Part shown: in pieces, positions 24,016 to 29,815 of the stretch
How the letters are laid out: each line of letters begins with the position of its first letter
Position numbering within the stretch: position 1 is the stretch's first letter
Assembly (NCBI GenBank): GCA_964495145.1
Contig: CAZBUP010000015.1
Coordinates: forward strand, 1-29,815
Origin: UBA6120 sp964495145
GTDB taxonomy: Bacteria > Bacillota_I > Bacilli_A > RFN20 > CAG-826
DNA: 29,815 nt
Reading direction: 5' to 3'
Notes under the pieces: generated by a model
The model's input: the letters and a program-made list of their open reading frames with translations, nothing else
Told to the model about the DNA's origin: nothing
Database searches by the model: none
Made by a program: the position numbers and the translations under genes

Positions 24016-25493
24016 CGGTCGGGTTTGAACATCCGGGTGGCGGCCACGGCTTGCTTCCATCCTTGGTAACGTCGGGCGACTTCCGCCGCCGGCATCTTAG
24101 GATAGAAAGTCGAACGATAAGAATGAACGGTTTTGATCTGTTCGAGCGATGTCCAATACTTTACGGCCAAACCGGCCAAATAGGCGGCGCCCAAGGCCGT
24201 CGTTTCTAGACAAGCGGGAATCTTAAGCTGATGCCCCAGCACGTCGGCTTGGAATTGCATCAGGTAATGGTTGGCGGTGGCCCCGCCGTCGACGACCAAG
24301 AAAGGCAACTCAAGCCCGGTGTCGCCCCTCATGGCTTCAATTAAGTCCTTGCTTTGGAAAGCAATCGATTCCAAGGTGGCGCGCACGATATGGTACTTGG
24401 AGGTATTGCGGGTCAATCCAAACATCGCTCCGCGGGCTTCGTTGTCCCAATAAGGCGTGCCTAAGCCGACGAAAGCCGGCACCACGTACACGCCTTCGGA
24501 ATCGGGCACCATCATGGCGCTGCGCTCGCTGTCGGCGCTGTTGGCGATCATTTTGAGTTGGTCGCGAAGCCATTGTACCGAGGCCCCGGCCACGAATACC
24601 GACCCTTCCAAGGCATAGGTCCGCTTGCCGTCAAGCGACCAAGCGACCGTCGTCAAGAGTCCGTGCGTCGACAAAATCGGTTCCGAGCCGATGTTCATCA
24701 GCATGAAGCAGCCGGTCCCATAAGTGTTTTTGATCTGGCCCCGTTCAAAACAGGCATGGCCGAACAAAGCTGCCTGTTGGTCACCGGCCAAGGCCATGAT
24801 CGGTACTTTGACGTTGAAATATTTAGCCTCGCCGAATTTCCCTGAGCAGCATTTGACTTCGGGCAGCATCGCATGCGGTATCTGGAACAATTCAAGCAGT
24901 TCCCGATCCCACTCGTTCGTGAAGATATTGTAAAGCATCGTCCGCGAGGCGTTGGTAACGTCGGTGGCGTGGACCTCGCCGTTCGTCAGCTTGTAAAGAA
25001 TCCAACTGTCGACGGTCCCAAACAGCAATTCGCCCTTTTGGGCGCGGGCATCGCCCTTGATGGCTTCGAGAATGAATCTGATTTTCGATGCGCTGAAATA
25101 TGGGTTGAGCAGCAAGCCGGTCTTGCCGTGAATTAAATCTTTCTTGTCGTCGTAGCGATTGCAGATTTCCGACGATTGGCGCGACTGCCAAACAATGGCG
25201 GGATAAACCGGCATCCCGGTCTTGCGATCCCAGACGATGGTCGTCTCCCGTTGGTTGGTAATCCCGATGGCGGCGATATGGCGCATGCCGAGATTGGATT
25301 TGATCAAGGCCTCGTTGACGGTAGCGCTGACGCTCGACCAAATCTCCAACGGGTCTTGTTCGACCCAGCCCGGATGTGGATAAGCGCAATGGACTTCTTC
25401 TTGGGCTTGGGCGACGATGCGGGCCGATTCATCGAAAATGATGGCCCGAGACGAGGTCGTTCCTTGGTCGATGGCGAGGATGTATTTTTTCAT
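24009..25493 (-). CDS. glpK: Glycerol kinase
   Basis: This 494-residue FGGY-family kinase makes glycerol 3-phosphate for glycolysis and lipid synthesis. It begins with DQGTTSSRAIIFD, and has AGDQQAALFG, NTYGTGCFMLMN and VDGGATANHYLMQ. The full domain is present. In many Bacilli GlpK is activated by HPr phosphorylation of a His in a YHFYG-like loop before VPI; here the corresponding sequence is AKYFNVKVPI with no His. The start overlaps the AlkD-like stop (ATGA) and GAAGGTG lies upstream. No glpF or glpO neighbour is present. Confidence 0.96.
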   Translation of the reverse strand: MKKYILAIDQGTTSSRAIIFDESARIVAQAQEEVHCAYPHPGWVEQDPLEIWSSVSATVNEALIKSNLGMRHIAAIGITNQRETTIVWDRKTGMPVYPAIVWQSRQSSEICNRYDDKKDLIHGKTGLLLNPYFSASKIRFILEAIKGDARAQKGELLFGTVDSWILYKLTNGEVHATDVTNASRTMLYNIFTNEWDRELLELFQIPHAMLPEVKCCSGKFGEAKYFNVKVPIMALAGDQQAALFGHACFERGQIKNTYGTGCFMLMNIGSEPILSTHGLLTTVAWSLDGKRTYALEGSVFVAGASVQWLRDQLKMIANSADSERSAMMVPDSEGVYVVPAFVGLGTPYWDNEARGAMFGLTRNTSKYHIVRATLESIAFQSKDLIEAMRGDTGLELPFLVVDGGATANHYLMQFQADVLGHQLKIPACLETTALGAAYLAGLAVKYWTSLEQIKTVHSYRSTFYPKMPAAEVARRYQGWKQAVAATRMFKPDRR

Positions 25494-26173
25494 ATGGACA
25501 CCTTCTCTTTGAATATCTTTGCAAATTCCTTGTCTTTTTGATTGACGCGATACGAGTCTCGAATTTTGGACACCATTTTTTGACGAATGCGGATATCGAG
25601 GTCGCTCGTCGCCATGTAAGCGAGAAATTCATCGCGCCGTTTGATGAAAATCTCGGCTAAAAGCCAGGCGATCGCCATATAGACATGGTAGATCGGCTCA
25701 TGGTCGTCAATCAACGGCCACAAGATTTCTAGCGGTCCGTCCTTGACCAAAAAAACGAGGGACAGTACAAAACCGAACCGTCGCAGGTACGGATACGGCG
25801 ATCGGGCGAATTCGGGGATGGCCTCATAAACGATCCGGCGGTCCTTGGGTTTTAAAGTCACGGCCACGCTATCGACATAAGACCAATCTTCGGCGTGTCG
25901 GAAATACTCATGGAAGAATGGCCACTTGTGCTCAAGCGGTTCATGGTTATAGGCGACGATCAATCCCCGAAGGAGATTCAGTTCATAATGGGTCTCGTAA
26001 TTGAAACCGGACCAATCGATGGGGACGTCGGCCAATTGGCGGGCAAGATCCCGCAAGAGGCCCATGCGAACCCCTAAGTAAAAAGAAACGGGTCGGGAAC
26101 CGGGGACAGCCCGTGCTTGGAGCCGTTTAATGATTTCCGACACCGTGATCATGGCGGGAGAAAGTTGATCCAT
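25490..26173 (-). CDS. AlkD-like DNA alkylation repair protein
   Basis: This 227-residue HEAT-like protein matches the DNA alkylation repair family (AlkD), DNA glycosylases that remove N3- and N7-alkylpurines. Typical elements are YLGVRMGLLRDLAR near the N-terminus, WSYVDSVA (aligning to the family W-D-x-V-D-x), PYPYLRRFGFVLSL, and HVYMAIAWLLAE. Its start is uncertain: an ATG at 26173 has no ribosome site, and the eighth codon is also an ATG. It lies 6 bases after the M24 peptidase stop and overlaps glpK, so it is in the mrp-glpK operon. Confidence 0.85.
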   Translation of the reverse strand: MDQLSPAMITVSEIIKRLQARAVPGSRPVSFYLGVRMGLLRDLARQLADVPIDWSGFNYETHYELNLLRGLIVAYNHEPLEHKWPFFHEYFRHAEDWSYVDSVAVTLKPKDRRIVYEAIPEFARSPYPYLRRFGFVLSLVFLVKDGPLEILWPLIDDHEPIYHVYMAIAWLLAEIFIKRRDEFLAYMATSDLDIRIRQKMVSKIRDSYRVNQKDKEFAKIFKEKVSI

Positions 26174-26179
26174 TGAAAA

Positions 26180-27442
26180 TTAGCGCGACTTGACCAGACG
26201 CTCGATGTTGGCGATTTCCTTGGGAATGTCGCTTGACAGGTTTTCGGTTCCGGTTTTCGTGATCACTACGTCGTCTTCGATTCGAATCCCAATGCCAAGA
26301 TCGGAAAAATAGAGGCCGGGTTCCACGGTAATGACATGGCCGGGTTCCAAAGGCAATTCCCGCAAGCAGGCGTCGTGAGTATCCAAACCGAGATGATGGG
26401 AGACGTTATGATAATAATGCTGGACGATTTGGTCCTTGGAGGCAATCAAACCCCGGTCCAAGCATTGGTGCGTCAAAAATTCGACGGCTTCCCGCTGCAG
26501 ATCGAGGAGGGTGATGCCGGGCCGCGCAAAGGTAATGATATGTTTGTTGGTGGCCAAAACGGCTTCATAGACTTCCTTTTGCAAGGAATTGAACGATCCT
26601 GACGCCGGGAAGGTCCTGGTGATGTCGGCGCTATAGCCGTCATAACGGGCGCCGAGATCGCATAAGACTAACGCTCCGTCGGCGATTTTGTCCTTAGGAT
26701 TGGGATAGTGGAGGATGGTGGCGTTGGGACCCGAGGCGACGATGGTGTCGAAAGCCGGCTCCGCGTTTGCAAAATCCTTGATGGCGAAACGGAACAATCC
26801 TTCGATTTGGTGTTCATAAAGGCGCGGTTTCAAGCGCTTGCCGATATAGTCGATGCCAAATCCGGTGATGCGGATGGCTTGACGGATGGCGGCGATTTCG
26901 GCTTCGGATTTGATCATTCGATCGGTGATAATTAACTCATACGCGTTTTCAATTAATAGTTCTGGTTTCAATCCGACCAATTTGGCGCCGTAATCGCGCG
27001 GATGCATGTAATGGGGCCCGACGACTAAATCCGGTTCCAGATCTAAATAAAACTGCTTGATCGACCCATAAGTGCCTTCGCCTGCCAAAACGGCCTCGAG
27101 CTTGACCCAAAGGTTTTTAGTCAAAAGAATATCGTCGACGGCGCTGATTTGGCGCGCTTGTTCCAACGTCAAAAGACGGCCGGTCCAGCGTTCTTTGCCG
27201 GGATCGGCTTCATCGATGAACAAATAGGTCTTGATAAAGCTCTCGCCCGTCTTAATCATCAATAAGGCGGAATTTTCTTGAGTGATTCCGGTCAGGTATT
27301 CGAAGTTGCGATTCCCAATAAAAGGATAGGTGGAATCGGCGCTGGACTTGACGGAGTGGCCGGCAAACAAAAGGAGGCCGCTGTCAGGCAGCAACTTGGT
27401 GAGCAGATGTTCGCGTCTTTTTTTAAATTGACTGGCATCCAT
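26180..27442 (-). CDS. M24-family Xaa-Pro aminopeptidase
   Basis: This 420-residue cytoplasmic metallopeptidase removes N-terminal residues preceding proline. The N-terminal creatinase-like domain is followed by the pita-bread catalytic domain with the five metal ligands in DLGARYDGYSADITRTFP, HHLGLDTHDA, VEPGLY and RIEDDVVIT. Length fits PepP/PepQ type enzymes. The start at 27442 is chosen because AAGGAG lies just upstream; an ATG at 27463 would place that site inside the coding sequence. It begins 4 bases after the stop of the IMPACT gene. Confidence 0.92.
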   Translation of the reverse strand: MDASQFKKRREHLLTKLLPDSGLLLFAGHSVKSSADSTYPFIGNRNFEYLTGITQENSALLMIKTGESFIKTYLFIDEADPGKERWTGRLLTLEQARQISAVDDILLTKNLWVKLEAVLAGEGTYGSIKQFYLDLEPDLVVGPHYMHPRDYGAKLVGLKPELLIENAYELIITDRMIKSEAEIAAIRQAIRITGFGIDYIGKRLKPRLYEHQIEGLFRFAIKDFANAEPAFDTIVASGPNATILHYPNPKDKIADGALVLCDLGARYDGYSADITRTFPASGSFNSLQKEVYEAVLATNKHIITFARPGITLLDLQREAVEFLTHQCLDRGLIASKDQIVQHYYHNVSHHLGLDTHDACLRELPLEPGHVITVEPGLYFSDLGIGIRIEDDVVITKTGTENLSSDIPKEIANIERLVKSR

Positions 27443-27446
27443 GACC

Positions 27447-28058
27447 CTACTCCTTGGAAGCATCCGCGACCACGCGACGGTGGACGACCGGGGCGCCGAG
27501 CGTCCAGTTTTCCGGTAAATAGGACCGGAAGCGTTCCCGATCGTAATCCGGTGATAAAAGCGTGGCGTTTATTGTTTTATTATAATTGATATTTACGATT
27601 CTCGCACCCGTTTCCATACAAAATCGATGGACGATCCCCATTTCCTCGAGCGGTCCCACGATGGGGAACTCCGTTTCGCTGACGACTTGGCCGAAAATCG
27701 TGGCCGCCAAAGCTTGGGCTCCCGCCGCCTTAAATGCCTCGCGGAGCCGTTTGACCCCGAGCTTGCGCCCGCCGAAGTAACGCACCACGGCCAGGTAGGC
27801 GGATTCGATACCGGCTTGACGCAACAGCTGGGCCAGCGGAGCCCCGGCCGTTCCTTGCGGCTCGCCGTCATCATCAAAATACACTTGACCGTCAAGGACG
27901 TAAGCCATCGGGATGTGGCTGGCATCACGGTAATCTTGTTTCATGCTCTTGTTGATCGAACGGATATCGTCGTGTGAAAAAATCGGGAAAACGAAGCCGA
28001 GGAAGCGCGAGCGCTCCAATGTCAACTCGCTCTGGCCACCCTGGTAAATGCCGGTCAT
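27447..28058 (-). CDS. IMPACT/YigZ family protein
   Basis: This 203-residue protein carries the family core: ERSRFLGFVFPI, YRDASHIPMAYV, DDGEPQGTAGAPL and VVRYFGGRKLGVKRLREAF. YigZ proteins are widespread and have an N-terminal IMPACT domain and a C-terminal EF-G domain V-like part; the biochemical role in bacteria is not settled. Length is typical. It overlaps the mrp stop (ATGA), and its own stop TAG lies inside the ribosome site of the M24 gene, so three genes are coupled. Confidence 0.94.
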   Translation of the reverse strand: MTGIYQGGQSELTLERSRFLGFVFPIFSHDDIRSINKSMKQDYRDASHIPMAYVLDGQVYFDDDGEPQGTAGAPLAQLLRQAGIESAYLAVVRYFGGRKLGVKRLREAFKAAGAQALAATIFGQVVSETEFPIVGPLEEMGIVHRFCMETGARIVNINYNKTINATLLSPDYDRERFRSYLPENWTLGAPVVHRRVVADASKE

Positions 28059-28843
28059 GGCAGCGCTTCGATGACCTTTTTGACCGCCGCGGCGATGGCT
28101 TCGAAGTAAACGGTCTCAAATTTCCCTTGGTCGATCAATTCGGCCAAATCCGGTCGGATTGGCAGACGGGCCAATAAGGGAATCTGGTAGCGGTCGGCGA
28201 GATCTTGCGCCGTGCTAGGCCCGAATATCTCGATTTGGTGATGGCAATGGTCGCATTCGACGTAGGCCATGTTTTCGACTAACCCAAGGACCGGGATGCG
28301 CAGCATGGCGGCCATCTTCACGGCTTTGGCGACGATGGTCGACACCAATTGCTGGGGCGAAGTGACGACGATCAAACCATCGACCGGTATTTTTTGGAAC
28401 ATCGTCAAAGCGATGTCGCCGGTGCCCGGCGGCATGTCGATCAATAAGTAATCAAGTTCGTTCCACCAGACGTCGGTGTAAAATTGCCGAACCAAGTCGC
28501 TGACGAGGGGGCCGCGCCATATGATCGGATCCTCGCTATGTTCTAATAGCATGGCCGACGACATGACTTGGATGTCGCCACGGCTCGTTTCGGGCAAGAT
28601 GACGCCATCGCTGGTGCCGGCCTTTCCCGACAAGCCGAAGATCTTCGGGATCGAAGGCCCGAGGATATCGGCGTCAAGAATGCCGACCCGAAACCCTTCG
28701 CGGGCCAAATGGGTGGCCAACAGCCCGGTGACCAGGCTTTTGCCAACGCCGCCTTTGCCCGACAAAACGGCGATGACGCGGTTGACCTTGGCCTTTGGAT
28801 TCAATTTGGCCTTTTCGAAAATGCTTTTGGAGGTGTCTGTCAT
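28055..28843 (-). CDS. mrp: Mrp/NBP35-type iron-sulphur carrier ATPase
   Basis: This 262-residue P-loop ATPase of the MinD/Mrp family likely carries and delivers Fe-S clusters. It has the deviant Walker A SGKGGVGKS, the LLIDMPPGTGD Walker B region and the cluster-binding CxxC in ECDHCHHQIEIFG. The N-terminal DUF59 domain seen in larger Mrp proteins is absent, which is common. No strong ribosome site is visible before the ATG at 28843. It lies 17 bases after the stop of the unknown surface protein and leads the downstream genes. Confidence 0.94.
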   Translation of the reverse strand: MTDTSKSIFEKAKLNPKAKVNRVIAVLSGKGGVGKSLVTGLLATHLAREGFRVGILDADILGPSIPKIFGLSGKAGTSDGVILPETSRGDIQVMSSAMLLEHSEDPIIWRGPLVSDLVRQFYTDVWWNELDYLLIDMPPGTGDIALTMFQKIPVDGLIVVTSPQQLVSTIVAKAVKMAAMLRIPVLGLVENMAYVECDHCHHQIEIFGPSTAQDLADRYQIPLLARLPIRPDLAELIDQGKFETVYFEAIAAAVKKVIEALP

Positions 28844-28860
28844 AAGTTATCAGTTCCCGT

Positions 28861-29815
28861 CTATGAATAGGTGTAACTAATCTTGTCGCCTTCGATTTCG
28901 AAGACGAAGTTGGCGCTGTAGGGATCGGGATTCAAGACGACGACGGCCATCTTGTCGACCCAAGCATAGGTGGTAACCGCGGTCGAGAAGTCGTCGAAGT
29001 CGTCGTGTTGGGTGACTTCGGCCGCGTAGAACAGCTTGGCGATGAGCGAGTTGCCCTCTTCGTCATAGCCCGAATAATCGTAGGTGTTATAGACCCCGGT
29101 GACGTTGGTGTTCACCAAGGAACCCATCTTCACGAAGTGGCCGTGCAGTCGGGCGATGTCGGTTTCGTCAAAAACCCCGCCCAAGATGACGTCCATCTCG
29201 CCGAGGATTGACAAAGCCCCTTCGACGCCGTCGGCTTCCTTCGGATTGAGGTTACCGTAATCGTTGGCGTAGAAATCGATCACATCGGGAGCGACCGGCA
29301 GTACCTTGACGTATTCTTCTTCGAAGATGTCGGTGTAGAATCCAGCCGACAGCTCACTGACGAGATAGGCCCGGTCGACGATGACGCCAAACCCATCCAG
29401 CTCATAAGTGTTTTCAATCAAGTTTCGGAACTCGGATCCGAATCCGTCGATCGAGGTGGCGTCGGTCAAGGTGTTGAAGCTGATCAAATCGACAATATAA
29501 AGATCGAGGCGCTCCGCTTCGAATTCGTAATCGAAGTCGGTCGTGAAGATTGTCTCCAATTTTTCGCTCTTGGTCGTCTTGTTGGATCCCATCGTATTGT
29601 AGTCGACGTATTTGGCAACGCCGGCCGAATCCAAAATATTGTGGAAGGCCAAAGAACGCGTCTTGTATGATTCGCCGCTGACGTCGTTGGTGAATACCAA
29701 GGAGGCATCGAACAAGTGGATAATCGGTTCGCTCGTATGGCCGGAGGTAATGAAGGTCCCGAGGTCGAAGGCGACCCCCATGTCTTCATAATCGGCCCCA
29801 TCGTAGAATTCCGAA
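28861..29815 (-). CDS. Unrecognised acidic protein, C-terminal 317 residues (5' end off window)
   Basis: The frame stays open through 29815 with SEFYDGADYEDMGVAFDLGT, so the ATG at 29781 is internal and the true start lies to the right. The visible part is acidic, has no cysteine, no membrane segment and many Asp/Asn/Tyr/Thr residues, which is typical of extracellular or lipoprotein domains. Repeated patterns are not obvious. It ends with a beta-like stretch FVFEIEGDKISYTYS. I do not recognise the family. It lies directly upstream of mrp and may share its promoter. Confidence 0.7.
   Translation of the reverse strand, partial: SEFYDGADYEDMGVAFDLGTFITSGHTSEPIIHLFDASLVFTNDVSGESYKTRSLAFHNILDSAGVAKYVDYNTMGSNKTTKSEKLETIFTTDFDYEFEAERLDLYIVDLISFNTLTDATSIDGFGSEFRNLIENTYELDGFGVIVDRAYLVSELSAGFYTDIFEEEYVKVLPVAPDVIDFYANDYGNLNPKEADGVEGALSILGEMDVILGGVFDETDIARLHGHFVKMGSLVNTNVTGVYNTYDYSGYDEEGNSLIAKLFYAAEVTQHDDFDDFSTAVTTYAWVDKMAVVVLNPDPYSANFVFEIEGDKISYTYS

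Noticed and set aside
1..29815. Use of TGA as a tryptophan codon (genetic code 4)
   Set aside because: TGA ends several genes exactly where the protein families end and at ATGA overlaps (rsmB-like/rlmN, addA/DUF5677, mrp/IMPACT), and TGG encodes Trp.
1..29815. tRNA, rRNA, CRISPR array, insertion sequence or phage genes
   Set aside because: No cloverleaf, rRNA segment, regularly spaced repeat, transposase or phage protein was seen in the gaps, which are all shorter than about 120 bases.

Overview
The window is a gene-dense bacterial chromosome segment of about 50% GC by eye. It looks like a Gram-positive, Bacilli/Tenericutes-type genome. TGA is used as a stop in several genes (rlmN's upstream neighbour, mrp, addA, trmL) and TGG encodes Trp, so this is genetic code 11 and not the code 4 of Mycoplasma or Spiroplasma. 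The central block keeps the Bacillus-type gmk-priA-rsmB-rlmN-prpC-prkC-rsgA-rpe-rpmB neighbourhood in reduced form. rpoZ, coaBC, def, fmt and thiN are absent from their usual places, and the PrkC-like kinase has no membrane anchor or PASTA repeats. Together this suggests a lineage related to wall-less Acholeplasma/Izemoplasma-like bacteria or RF39-like Bacilli; that placement is inference.

Layout. Positions 1-1293 (minus) hold the first 431 codons of a JetA-like gene, the usual first gene of a Wadjet (JetABCD) plasmid-defence operon, running off the left edge. Divergent from it are a small PH-like membrane protein and rpmB (plus). From 11571 down to 2120 (minus) runs a tightly overlapping housekeeping cluster: gmk, priA, a DUF1904-like gene, a degenerate rsmB homologue, rlmN, PP2C phosphatase, Ser/Thr kinase, rsgA, rpe and a membrane protein. 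Most junctions after the DUF1904-like gene are ATGA or TAATG overlaps, implying translational coupling. The middle (11643-17524) alternates strands: a shortened RqcH/NFACT protein, trmL, a LicA-like phosphotransferase, inorganic pyrophosphatase, a thioredoxin-fold lipoprotein and a TGS-uridine kinase fusion. The right third is on the minus strand: addB-addA-DUF5677 (double-strand break repair plus an unknown), then mrp, an IMPACT/YigZ protein, an M24 aminopeptidase, an AlkD-like gene and glpK as an apparent operon. The right edge carries the C-terminal part of an unrecognised acidic, probably extracellular protein.

The main points to follow up are: (1) the JetA-like gene, whose jetBCD partners should lie just left of the window; (2) an RsmB homologue that seems to have lost its SAM-binding motif and catalytic cysteine while keeping its operon position; (3) an RqcH homologue lacking the Asp-Arg pair and the HhH region; (4) several first-of-unit genes whose TATAAT-type -10 box sits 6-7 nt before the ATG with no Shine-Dalgarno, which suggests leaderless mRNAs; (5) a soluble kinase in the prkC slot. 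No rRNA, tRNA, CRISPR array or insertion sequence was seen, and no stretch above 300 bases lacks a gene.
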